A stretch of DNA of 6,709 nt from Lachnospiraceae bacterium UBA4316 (GCA_002394535.1 DGUG01000047.1:1-6709); one strand, 5' to 3'. Positions 1 through 6,709 are shown, counted from the first letter of the stretch. The notes: generated by a model not told the origin, from the sequence alone. Numbers and translations: made by a program.

Positions 1-1060
1 TTATGCCGAGCATTTTGGCTTCCTGAATAATAGTAGCTTTGGGATCGAGCATCTTAAGTTTCCCTGCCACGTCCTCAAGAGGAACCTTTACAATCTCACG
101 ATTGCGGTATCCAACCATAAATCCGTATTCACCCTCAAGAATAAGCTTTCCTGCCTCCGCACCTAAGCGGCTTGCAAATACTCTGTCATAAGGGCAGGGG
201 CTTCCGCCTCTTTGTGTATGTCCGGGAACGGTAACCCTGACTTCCTGTCCGGTTCTTTGCTTAATACCCTCCGCAATCTCGTATGAAACCGAAGGATGGG
301 GCATCTTTTCAAGCTTCTTGGCATATTCTTTCTTGGAAAGTTTTGCGTCTTCTTTGCTGATGGCACCTTCTGCCACCGCGATAATCGTAAACCTACTTCC
401 CCGCTCCTCGCGGTGCTTGATAGCCTCCACAACCTTGTCTATATCATAAGGAATCTCGGGGATCAGGATAATATCGGCTCCGCCTGCCATTCCGGCATTA
501 AGCGTGAGATAACCCACCTTATGTCCCATAACTTCAACAATGAATACACGTCCGTGAGATGCAGCCGTTGTATGAATGCAGTCGATGCACTCCGTTGCAA
601 TGTCAACAGCCGACTGGAAGCCGAAAGTCATATCCGTTCCGTACAGATCGTTATCTATTGTCTTGGGAAGTGTGATTATGTTGAGGCCCTCCTGTCTTAA
701 CAGATTGGCAGTCTTGTGGGTCCCGTTTCCGCCAAGGATAACAAGGCAGTCAAGGCGAAGCTTGTAGTAGTTCTGCTTCATTGCCTCAACTTTATCAAGC
801 CCGTTTTCATCGGGTTCTTTTATAGTTTTAAAAGGAGTTCTGCTGCTTCCGAGTATCGTTCCGCCGACTGTAAGGATTCCGGCAAAATCCCTTCCGGTAA
901 GCATCTTGAAATCACCGTAGATCAATCCTCTGTAGCCGTTAAGGAAACCGTATATCTCCACTTCCTCTTTACTGTTAATGAGTGATTTAACAACACCTCT
1001 CATTGCAGCATTAAGAGCCTGACAGTCTCCGCCGCTTGTAAGCATTCCGATTCTCTTCAT
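1..1060 (-). CDS. pfkA: 6-phosphofructokinase, 3' end cut by window edge
   Basis: Phosphorylates fructose 6-phosphate to fructose 1,6-bisphosphate in the cytoplasm, the committed step of glycolysis. 353 residues are visible from the ATG at 1060, and the reading frame is still open at base 1, so at least one more residue follows; the family is usually about 320-365 aa, so little is missing. Seen motifs: nucleotide-binding loop LTSGGDCQALN (7-17), GGNGT (110-114), catalytic PKTIDND (132-138, D136 the expected base), VMGH (177-180), AEGA (230-233), and sugar-phosphate-binding GHTQRGGSP (280-288). The Gly at 113 and Lys at 133 correspond to E. coli positions 104 and 124. This mixed pattern fits the ATP/PPi 'mixed-substrate' PFK group, so the phosphoryl donor is not settled; Asn112 replaces the usual Asp. 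The start is supported by an AAAGGA site 9 bases upstream. It is the last visible gene of the operon, 25 bases after the ACP gene. Confidence 0.95.
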   Translation of the reverse strand, partial: MKRIGMLTSGGDCQALNAAMRGVVKSLINSKEEVEIYGFLNGYRGLIYGDFKMLTGRDFAGILTVGGTILGSSRTPFKTIKEPDENGLDKVEAMKQNYYKLRLDCLVILGGNGTHKTANLLRQEGLNIITLPKTIDNDLYGTDMTFGFQSAVDIATECIDCIHTTAASHGRVFIVEVMGHKVGYLTLNAGMAGGADIILIPEIPYDIDKVVEAIKHREERGSRFTIIAVAEGAISKEDAKLSKKEYAKKLEKMPHPSVSYEIAEGIKQRTGQEVRVTVPGHTQRGGSPCPYDRVFASRLGAEAGKLILEGEYGFMVGYRNREIVKVPLEDVAGKLKMLDPKATIIQEAKMLGI

Positions 1061-1069
1061 AGTTTGTCA

Positions 1070-1075
1070 TCCTTT
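1070..1075 (-). promoter_or_regulatory. Shine-Dalgarno site of pfkA
   Basis: AAAGGA on the minus strand, 9 bases before the pfkA ATG at 1060. It lies in the 25-base gap after the ACP stop. It supports this start, whose product begins directly with the conserved MKRIGMLTSGGD N-terminus. Confidence 0.75.
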
Positions 1076-1085
1076 CTGTTCTGTT

Positions 1086-1328
1086 TTATTCTGCTTCTTC
1101 AAGTATTTTATCAACCATTTCACCCACATTTTTGAGCTTCACGATGGTTTTCATGTCAAAGCTTATATCAAACTCTTCTTCCACCGCATCAATCAACGTG
1201 ATGTGCATAAGCGAATCCCACCCGTCAACATCAGCAGCGGTTGTCTCATCGTTTACCGTCAACTCATCATCGTCAAAAACATCTGCAAATACTGCATTTA
1301 ATCTCTCATATACCTCTTCCCGTGTCAT
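1086..1328 (-). CDS. Small standalone acyl carrier protein
   Basis: An 80-residue carrier protein that would hold an acyl group as a thioester on a 4'-phosphopantetheine arm. The attachment motif is GWDSLMHI, with the modified serine at S39, followed by an acidic recognition helix (residues 40-55, ending DAVEEEFDISF). Size and high acidity (predicted four-helix bundle) are normal for the family. The sequence around the serine (DGWDSL) differs from the GADSL pattern typical of fatty-acid-synthase AcpP and looks more like a dedicated pathway carrier. It starts 12 bases after the FkbH-like gene, with AGGGAG/GAGG purine runs just upstream of the ATG. I infer that the FkbH-like protein loads it. 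No phosphopantetheinyl transferase is visible, so a genomic AcpS/Sfp must activate it. The final acceptor of the acyl group is unknown. Confidence 0.9.
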   Translation of the reverse strand: MTREEVYERLNAVFADVFDDDELTVNDETTAADVDGWDSLMHITLIDAVEEEFDISFDMKTIVKLKNVGEMVDKILEEAE

Positions 1329-1340
1329 ATTCCTCTCCCT

Positions 1341-3119
1341 TTACATATTTACTTTAATATGCGTATTCTGATTTGTATACTCATCCGTCAGATTAAACTC
1401 CCAGGTTGTATTTCCTTCCCCATCCTCGGAAACTTTTGTAAATCCCATACGCTCGTAAAAATCGCGGACCATGTTATTCTTGGCTGTCGGATAGTAGTAT
1501 CCCATGATTTTACGAAGACCTGCTGCCTTTGCGGCTGACACAAGCTCATCCATCATCGCAAACTCCATATCTCTCTTTAACACACGGCAGCTCATTATCC
1601 ACAGATCCATATCAAGGACATCCTTATTCTTGTGTCCTATCACAACTGATACTACACCATTATCTCCGAACTTGTCGATAAGTTTTCCGTATAAGTCTAT
1701 ATACTCGTCAGAGTCGGCTACTTCCTCTATTTCCGCCCTCGAATACCTCCTGGTCGTAAGGTTGAACTGGTTACTCTTGTTTGTCAGCTGGGCGATCCTG
1801 TCAAGAAATACCGGCTCAAAACTCTTAATCACTCCTGTCATTTCAAGTGAATCAAGATACTGGCCGTAATCGGAAAAAGAAGCTTCAAGAGCCGCACGCT
1901 GAGCATTTGCCTTGTACATCTCATTACGTTTGGCATCATCGGCGGATAGATTAGTTACCTCGAAATACCCTGCATGATCAATCGCGCGGATATAATTTTC
2001 CACTTCTCCTATCTCAGGTACCGCAACACCCGGCACCTGGGTTTTTATAATCTCACGCTCCGCAGGATTGTCATCCACAAATACAAAACTCTCCGGCAAC
2101 AGGTTAAGCTCGGCTGCAGTATCGACAAGATTCTTGCTCTTAGGGTCCCAGTTTGCCTTAATGACTACAAAATCATCCGGATGAAGCACCGAATCCGGGT
2201 GGTTAAGTCCTGCGATGGCGTTCTCGTAATCATTTTTGGAATCAACGGTAAGAATTACTCCGATATCCTTATGACTCCTGATGTATTCCTGGAATTCGCT
2301 GTAGACCTGACCCATGCTTGTCTCCGGTCCGATCGACAGATTTTCCGGTCCATCGTCTCCCACAATTCCTCCCCACAGCGTATTATCAAGATCCAGCGCA
2401 AGAGCTTTCTTGTTCTTGCCGTATATCGATTTAATAATACATGCAACACTGTATGAAAGAGTCGGGATCGCCTCCATTGAAAGGGCATATTTGTACATAT
2501 GCCAGTATAGAGGATCGGCCCATGCATCAAGCCCGTACGATGCAGAAAGATACTGGATATCTTCAATATAGAAATCCTTGTGGTCTCTTGCGTATCCCGC
2601 AAACCTGGCATTAAGGCTGTTGATGTAGTTAACGCTTCCCGCTGCATTTACACAATCCGAATTACCGAGTATCCTGTATGTGGGAAACTCAAAATTGTTC
2701 TGAATTATGGGACAATGATAAGTGTTTCGGGCCTTTTCCCACATGGCACAGAATTTGTTGTAATCACCATCAAGCAGGCTGTTTACCTCGTCCGCACTCA
2801 TTCCTATCTTAGGAAACGTTATATTTCTGTTTGTAGTATGAATATAAATAATATCGGGAGCAAATTTCGTAAGTTCCGGATTGTCGAACATCACGTCCTC
2901 CCAGAACTGATTGTATTCGCTCTCGTAAATCTGAGCCCTTATTCCGAAATTTAACAGAAACAACTCAAGAATAGCCGCTATATCATGAGTTGTAGAGCCG
3001 CCGAGAACTGCAACCTTTTTGTCAATGTACTTTGTATCAGCGGCCAACAGTTCTTTTTTTAATGATTTTTTCTTCTTGATTATATATCTTGAATCAAAGG
3101 GATAATCCAGTTCTTTCAT
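1341..3119 (-). CDS. FkbH-like HAD-IIIC protein (putative ACP glyceryl/acyl loader)
   Basis: A 592-residue three-part protein. Residues about 30-210 resemble the SGNH-hydrolase-like N-terminal part of FkbH/BF1531 proteins, with GGSTT at 40-44 and a late D202/H207 pair. Residues about 235-370 are the HAD phosphatase core: motif I DLDNTLWGG (243-251; D243 the expected nucleophile, D245 acid/base), motif II region VDSKND (292-297), lysines at 321-329, and motif IV VDDNPAERE (348-356). Residues about 430-565 look like a GNAT-type acetyltransferase fold (DLWIMSCRVLKRDME, then FYERMGF). Characterised FkbH proteins take 1,3-bisphosphoglycerate, remove phosphate and load glycerate onto an ACP. The adjacent ACP gene fits this role. 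However, the position I recall as Cys in the CSKN motif of glyceryl-loading members is Asp293 here, so the substrate or mechanism may differ. The gene starts 2 bases after trmB with AAGGA inside the trmB end, suggesting translational coupling. Family assignment is firm; substrate is inferred. Confidence 0.9.
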   Translation of the reverse strand: MKELDYPFDSRYIIKKKKSLKKELLAADTKYIDKKVAVLGGSTTHDIAAILELFLLNFGIRAQIYESEYNQFWEDVMFDNPELTKFAPDIIYIHTTNRNITFPKIGMSADEVNSLLDGDYNKFCAMWEKARNTYHCPIIQNNFEFPTYRILGNSDCVNAAGSVNYINSLNARFAGYARDHKDFYIEDIQYLSASYGLDAWADPLYWHMYKYALSMEAIPTLSYSVACIIKSIYGKNKKALALDLDNTLWGGIVGDDGPENLSIGPETSMGQVYSEFQEYIRSHKDIGVILTVDSKNDYENAIAGLNHPDSVLHPDDFVVIKANWDPKSKNLVDTAAELNLLPESFVFVDDNPAEREIIKTQVPGVAVPEIGEVENYIRAIDHAGYFEVTNLSADDAKRNEMYKANAQRAALEASFSDYGQYLDSLEMTGVIKSFEPVFLDRIAQLTNKSNQFNLTTRRYSRAEIEEVADSDEYIDLYGKLIDKFGDNGVVSVVIGHKNKDVLDMDLWIMSCRVLKRDMEFAMMDELVSAAKAAGLRKIMGYYYPTAKNNMVRDFYERMGFTKVSEDGEGNTTWEFNLTDEYTNQNTHIKVNM

Positions 3120-3121
3120 TA

Positions 3122-3793
3122 CTATCCTTCCTGCTTCTTGAGAGCCACGCTATCTGGAGCAATTATATATTTGCAGATCGGGTTTCCTGCTGCCGAGAAT
3201 TTTTCCTCGTATTCCGTCATAATGTTCCCCTCGTTCATTTTGGAGTCATTATGAAGGTCAAAGGTTGAAGCCAAAAGTCTCCATCCTGCAGGCTCTACCT
3301 CCTCAAGAGCAAAATCAAACAGATCCCTGTTATCTGTCTTGAATTCAATCGTTCCGCCATCCTCAAGTATATTTGCAAATCTTCCTAAGAATCTTCGTGA
3401 GGGTAATCTTCTCTTTGCATGCCTGTCCTTGGGCCACGGGTCTGAAAAGTTCAGATATATCCGGCTGATCTCATCTTTTGCAAATATGTCTTCTATATCT
3501 TCAGCATCCATCCTGATGAACCTAAGATTCGGAAGGATATCCGCCTGAGCCTTTTCGATCGCTCTGATGAGCACGCTTGAATACTTCTCTATTCCTATGT
3601 AGTTAATATCGGGATTTTGAGCCGCAAGAGTTGTGATAAACTTCCCTTTTCCCATTCCGATCTCGGTATGGATGGGGTTGTTATTTGCAAATATCTCTTT
3701 CCTCCAGCATCCCCTATATTTTTCAGGCTCCGTTACGACAAAATCACTTGCCGCAACAGCTTCTCTTGAGCCGGGTACATTCTTCAGTCTCAT
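3122..3793 (-). CDS. trmB: tRNA (guanine-N7-)-methyltransferase TrmB
   Basis: Transfers a methyl group from S-adenosylmethionine to N7 of G46 in the tRNA variable loop. At 223 residues it has normal family length and appears complete. The N-terminus MRLKNVPGSREAV is typical of Firmicutes TrmB. The Rossmann-fold SAM motif is EIGMGKG (44-50), with acidic E69 after the next strand (IGIEK) and D96 of the MDAED motif. The family signature SDPWPKDRHAKRR is at 117-129, followed by FKTDN (151-155) and the TEYEEKF motif (193-199) that contacts substrate. It begins 3 bases after the exonuclease stop (TAG GGT ATG), with GGGA and AGGG purine runs upstream of the ATG, and ends 2 bases before the FkbH-like gene, so all three should share one transcript. 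A housekeeping, non-essential tRNA modification gene; its place before FkbH/ACP looks like operon convenience rather than function. Confidence 0.96.
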   Translation of the reverse strand: MRLKNVPGSREAVAASDFVVTEPEKYRGCWRKEIFANNNPIHTEIGMGKGKFITTLAAQNPDINYIGIEKYSSVLIRAIEKAQADILPNLRFIRMDAEDIEDIFAKDEISRIYLNFSDPWPKDRHAKRRLPSRRFLGRFANILEDGGTIEFKTDNRDLFDFALEEVEPAGWRLLASTFDLHNDSKMNEGNIMTEYEEKFSAAGNPICKYIIAPDSVALKKQEG

Positions 3794-3796
3794 ACC

Positions 3797-4750
3797 CTAA
3801 TCCCTGTGCCGTCTTTCCGCTCTTTGTGCGCGAAGCTTTTCCTGTTTTTCCTTTATTGCTTCAACAGCGGCTTCGTCAATCACTTTCATTGTTTTAACAA
3901 CAAAGACATTACCGTCATCGGCTTTTTTCATCCTTACTTTTGCTTTAATAAACCCGTGTCTCTTACAGGAACCCACATAATAATAATGACGTCCGTTAAC
4001 CGAAAACCATTTAATTACCTTTTTGGTCTGTCGTCCGCACACGCAGCATTTGGTGGACGAAACCATTTTGTCCTGCATAGCTTCTGTTTTATCTGAGAAT
4101 TCCCTTGATATATATTTCGAATATGTCTTGAACTTTACTTTGACTTCATCACGTTTATCACGCGGAAGCATAAAGAGATCATAGGAAATATAGCTTTCGA
4201 CATCGGTGTGACTCTTATGTATCTGTTCGAGAACCTTCGCAGTGTAATATGCATCGTTATTCGCTCTGTGGAAAGGCTCATCCTTCGTGATGCACAGCTC
4301 ATCGACCGCATATTCGAGAGCACGTCTTATCTTACCGTCTTCGTACGCAAGACTGTAAAGCTTCTGTACATCCAGATAAGGCAGTGGCTTGTCAGTCAGC
4401 TCATCCATGCCATAGTAGCACATGTTCCGCTGCAGTTCGGTTATATCAAGCGTCCCCCAGATGCAGAACTTATAATTACTGCCGCACCATTTGAGAAACC
4501 GTTCCATAACTTCGGGAAACTCCTTGCCGTTATCAAGATCTTCCTTCTCAAGACCCACGATCTTGGTGGTCATGAAGTGCATATGCGGATATATCTTCGG
4601 TTTAATAACTTCCTCAAACCTGTCAACTATCTGCATTCTGCGATTAAGTTTAACCGCACCTATTTCCACTATTTCAAATGGAAGCCCGCCTTCATGCCCT
4701 ATTCTTCCGGCAGCCTGATTCCACTCAAGGTCAAATACAATATAATGCAT
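3797..4750 (-). CDS. DEDDh 3'-5' exonuclease with C-terminal zinc-knuckle-like region
   Basis: A 317-residue protein of the DnaQ/RNase T-like exonuclease superfamily, which hydrolyses DNA or RNA from the 3' end with two metal ions. Domain residues 1-185 carry FDLEWN (D7 and E9), WGTLD (D102) and HRANND (H161 and D166, the H-x4-D spacing of the DEDDh class), so all five catalytic residues are present. Residues about 186-317 are an extra region with CxxC (C235, C238) and CxxH (C262, H265), a probable zinc-binding knuckle, followed by a basic, Glu/Lys/Arg-rich helical tail (292-317) that could bind nucleic acid. The exonuclease part resembles KapD-like proteins of Firmicutes. The substrate is unknown; RNA processing or DNA repair are both possible. 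It is the first gene of the operon, starting about 24 bases after the predicted transcription start, with GGAG 7 bases before the ATG. Confidence 0.88.
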   Translation of the reverse strand: MHYIVFDLEWNQAAGRIGHEGGLPFEIVEIGAVKLNRRMQIVDRFEEVIKPKIYPHMHFMTTKIVGLEKEDLDNGKEFPEVMERFLKWCGSNYKFCIWGTLDITELQRNMCYYGMDELTDKPLPYLDVQKLYSLAYEDGKIRRALEYAVDELCITKDEPFHRANNDAYYTAKVLEQIHKSHTDVESYISYDLFMLPRDKRDEVKVKFKTYSKYISREFSDKTEAMQDKMVSSTKCCVCGRQTKKVIKWFSVNGRHYYYVGSCKRHGFIKAKVRMKKADDGNVFVVKTMKVIDEAAVEAIKEKQEKLRAQRAERRHRD

Positions 4751-4757
4751 ACTCCTA

Positions 4758-4761
4758 CTCC
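4758..4761 (-). promoter_or_regulatory. Shine-Dalgarno site of the exonuclease gene
   Basis: GGAG on the minus strand, 7 bases before the ATG at 4750. A second AGGAG (4752-4756) sits only one base from the ATG and is too close to serve this start. The two make a short GGAGTAGGAG direct repeat. Confidence 0.65.
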
Positions 4762-4780
4762 ATGTTGCATAATCTTGATA

Positions 4781-4809
4781 ATTATACTAAATGGGGAGTT
4801 TTTTATCAA
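4781..4809 (-). promoter_or_regulatory. Sigma-A-type promoter of the five-gene operon
   Basis: On the minus strand, TTGATA (4809-4804, 5 of 6 matches to the -35 consensus) is followed by a 17-base spacer and a perfect TATAAT -10 box (4786-4781). Transcription should start near 4774, giving a leader of about 24 bases before the exonuclease ATG. The -35 box lies inside the last codons of the upstream xylosidase gene and the -10 box immediately follows its TAG stop. No operator-like inverted repeat is evident, so expression may be constitutive. It would serve the exonuclease, trmB, FkbH-like, ACP and pfkA genes. Confidence 0.8.
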
Positions 4810-6709
4810 TTAAGTCATCTTTGGCAAAAGGACCGGGAATTATCCTGCCTTCCCGCTTATTCCCGAAATAATCCGTATCAAATATTATCTCGGTGCAGTC
4901 GGGGTTATCAAACTTGGCATCCGGCTCAAATGCCTTGCCAAGTGTTTCGGTATTTATCAGATTTGGCGAGAAATCTTCCTTTGATGCGTCAATATTACAG
5001 CTTATGTACCAGCCATCCTGCTTCTTTACAATATCAACTTCCGCCCTCTGATCCGATATGCGGGATTTTTTCTCATTTTTCCATGGTATTGCACCGTTAT
5101 AATATGCGTTACCTTCACTCCATACCGGAAGTCCCGTGTAATATTTGTCGGTACGCTCACCGCCTTCTCCGCAGTATCCCTCAAACATGGAATTCCATTC
5201 TTCATATGTCGGATACGGATCAAACGGCCATGTTCCGACTGTAAGATTTCCGTCATCCCACTGCGAATCCCTGTTCGTCTCAACAAATCTGGCAAGATAC
5301 GGATTATAAGGTCTCTGAACAAATATATTGTTGTAGAATCTGGCATCTCCGTGAAGGAATGTCATAAATCCCGCAATATCCGTTGAATGAGGGACATGAT
5401 ACGGCGTATATCTGGGAGAAGCCACTCCCGGCGCCCCGTTATCCGTTCCGCGTCCCACTGCACAAATAGAACCTCCGATCAGATTATGTACAAAAGCAAC
5501 TCCCTGCGCGGAGAGCCTCACACTTCTCGTAGATAGCAGAATACAGTTATCCACAAGTGTCGGTCCGTGAGAAACTTCTATCCATACATCTTCTCCGTAT
5601 GCCACCTGATTTTCTTCCCTCATGAGAAAATCATACGGCAGAGTATTGTCGTGGAAAACACTCTGTGTGATCCTTGTACCCTGTGCCATCCAGTCAAGCC
5701 ACATTCCTCTTGTGCAATGATGTATATGGTTTCTTCTGTATACAACATCAATCGCAGCGTGCATCTTGATACCGGCTATTTCGGCACCTGCAAGGTTCTG
5801 CTTGTTGTTTATATGATGAATGTGATTATCTTCTATAACGGAGAATACCCCGCCAAGGTTGCCGACTATTCCCGTCTGTCCGCAATCATGGATATCACAT
5901 CTTCTGACTGTGTGACTGCCGATATTGTCTTTGTTCCAGCCTTCGCGAAGAAGAGCACTCATGGCAACATCTCTCTGGGTCTGCGCCCCATCCTTGTATT
6001 TTTCTTTGGACCAGCGGTTGTCATCATAGGGCTGATACAGTTTTCCCAGACTAATACCGCTGCATTTGGATTCGGATATCTCACAATCCTCTATTATCCA
6101 TCCTTTCGACCAGTGAGGGCCTACCATACCCTCCTGATATGCCGTGGGAGGTGCCCACTGGGTTGCCCCCTGGCAGATCTTAAATCCCGAAACGGTAATA
6201 TAATCAATTCCCGTCTTGTCCGGATAAAAACAGTTCTTCCTCACACTTACCTCAATATTGGCGCCTGTAGGGTCAATATCATGGAAATTGGCGTAAATAA
6301 CAGTTGCATCATTCTTCTCGTCCTGCTCGGTGTACCAGACATATGAAGTAAAATCCGGATCCCATGACGTAGTGTTTTTCGGAGGATTTAATACATCGTC
6401 TTTTGACCAGACTTCATACAATGATTTTCCGTCAAGGAATACATCGCCCAGATGGGCATTGTAGCTTGCGATGAACCAGTCTCCTGCAACAAGTTCCGTA
6501 AAGGGATTACGGTCGGTAAAAAAACTGTTTGGTATTTGGGCCCGCCATATGCCGCCTTCGCTCTCCCATTTATTCCATTCCTCGGCACCTGTTATTACGG
6601 CAGTGCCTTTCTCTTCCGCACGATAAACGATACGGCTGTCCTCTTTACCGGAATTAGCGGGATTGACAGATTCTCTGTATATACCGGCTCCCACAACTAT
6701 CTCGTCTCC
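4787..6709 (-). CDS. GH120 beta-xylosidase, 5' end cut by window edge
   Basis: Hydrolyses terminal beta-1,4-linked xylose from xylo-oligosaccharides with retention of configuration. 640 residues are visible and the frame is open to base 6709 (GDEIV precedes the GTG at 6694), so that GTG is not the true start. By comparison with Thermoanaerobacterium saccharolyticum XylC (recalled from memory, 638 aa) about 30-35 N-terminal residues are missing. Matching blocks, numbered from the GTG: LPNSFF-like IPNSFF (54-59), HLGDVFLDG (81-89), CFYPDKTGIDYITVSGF (155-171), WAPPTAYQEGMVGPHWSKGWIIED (around 180-203), AGIKMHAAIDV (307-317), MWLDWMAQGTR (331-341), WIEVSHGP (371-378). The catalytic pair by this alignment is D334 (XylC Asp382) and E373 (Asp-to-Glu spacing 39 against 23). 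Repeated N/H-rich 'DNHIHHI' turns mark the right-handed beta-helix; GH120 proteins also carry an inserted beta-sandwich. XylC is intracellular; the missing N-terminus prevents a signal-peptide check here. Confidence 0.93.
   Translation of the reverse strand, partial: GDEIVVGAGIYRESVNPANSGKEDSRIVYRAEEKGTAVITGAEEWNKWESEGGIWRAQIPNSFFTDRNPFTELVAGDWFIASYNAHLGDVFLDGKSLYEVWSKDDVLNPPKNTTSWDPDFTSYVWYTEQDEKNDATVIYANFHDIDPTGANIEVSVRKNCFYPDKTGIDYITVSGFKICQGATQWAPPTAYQEGMVGPHWSKGWIIEDCEISESKCSGISLGKLYQPYDDNRWSKEKYKDGAQTQRDVAMSALLREGWNKDNIGSHTVRRCDIHDCGQTGIVGNLGGVFSVIEDNHIHHINNKQNLAGAEIAGIKMHAAIDVVYRRNHIHHCTRGMWLDWMAQGTRITQSVFHDNTLPYDFLMREENQVAYGEDVWIEVSHGPTLVDNCILLSTRSVRLSAQGVAFVHNLIGGSICAVGRGTDNGAPGVASPRYTPYHVPHSTDIAGFMTFLHGDARFYNNIFVQRPYNPYLARFVETNRDSQWDDGNLTVGTWPFDPYPTYEEWNSMFEGYCGEGGERTDKYYTGLPVWSEGNAYYNGAIPWKNEKKSRISDQRAEVDIVKKQDGWYISCNIDASKEDFSPNLINTETLGKAFEPDAKFDNPDCTEIIFDTDYFGNKREGRIIPGPFAKDDLIDKKLPI

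Noticed and set aside
1..3. TAA (minus strand) at the very edge, looking like the pfkA stop codon.
   Set aside because: It is out of frame: codon phase from the ATG at 1060 places the last full codon (ATA) at 4-2, and the next codon starts with A. The gene continues past the edge.
1086..1118. Possible internal promoter before pfkA (TTGATA then AATAAA, 18-base spacing) within the end of the ACP gene.
   Set aside because: The -10 element matches only 4 of 6 consensus bases, and the sequence is explained as coding (VDKILEEAE). Too weak to annotate.
4755..4763. Two-codon mini-ORF (ATG GAG TAG) in the leader of the exonuclease gene, possibly regulatory.
   Set aside because: It lacks its own ribosome binding site and overlaps the Shine-Dalgarno of the main gene. 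Chance occurrence is likely in such a purine-rich leader.
4208..4813. Plus-strand open frame of about 201 codons opposite the exonuclease gene and its promoter.
   Set aside because: It lies antisense to a protein with all five DEDDh catalytic residues, and its hydrophobic, Ile/Leu-rich translation is the usual appearance of an antisense frame.
5567..6346. Long plus-strand open frame of about 259 codons opposite the xylosidase gene.
   Set aside because: The minus strand has full-length GH120 motifs here. The plus-strand translation has no recognisable domain or convincing ribosome binding site and is a shadow of the coding strand.
6692..6694. GTG as start codon of the xylosidase.
   Set aside because: The frame stays open to the window edge with GDEIV before it, matching the conserved GDxIxVxxGxYRE segment of GH120 and other beta-helix proteins. 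The true start lies outside the window.

Overview
The window reads as a Firmicutes chromosome segment, most likely Lachnospiraceae (Butyrivibrio/Roseburia-like). This is an inference from moderate GC content, purine-rich Shine-Dalgarno sites, a clostridial-type phosphofructokinase and a GH120 xylosidase. All six genes lie on the minus strand, so transcription runs from high to low coordinates. There is no RNA gene, mobile element, CRISPR array or long non-coding gap. Intergenic spaces are only 2 to 36 bases.

Right part (4787-6709): a family GH120 beta-xylosidase on a parallel beta-helix scaffold, complete at its C-terminus but cut at its N-terminus by the window edge. It would release xylose from xylo-oligosaccharides.

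Middle and left (1-4809): a sigma-A-type promoter (TTGATA, 17 bp, TATAAT) overlaps the 3' end of the xylosidase gene. It appears to drive a five-gene operon: a DEDDh exonuclease with a zinc-knuckle-like C-terminal part, trmB (tRNA m7G46 methyltransferase), an FkbH-like HAD-IIIC protein, a small acyl carrier protein, and 6-phosphofructokinase, which runs off the left edge. Gene spacings in the operon are 3, 2, 12 and 25 bases.

The operon mixes housekeeping functions (nucleic-acid processing, tRNA modification, glycolysis) with a two-gene FkbH/ACP module. Characterised FkbH proteins load a three-carbon unit from the glycolytic intermediate 1,3-bisphosphoglycerate onto an ACP, so FkbH and the ACP are probable partners. 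No acceptor, transferase or polyketide gene is visible. In this FkbH the position that I recall as Cys in characterised glyceryl-loading members is Asp, so its chemistry is uncertain. The most interesting points are this orphan carrier-protein module, the Asp substitution, the mixed donor signature of the phosphofructokinase, and an insertion between the two catalytic residues of the xylosidase.
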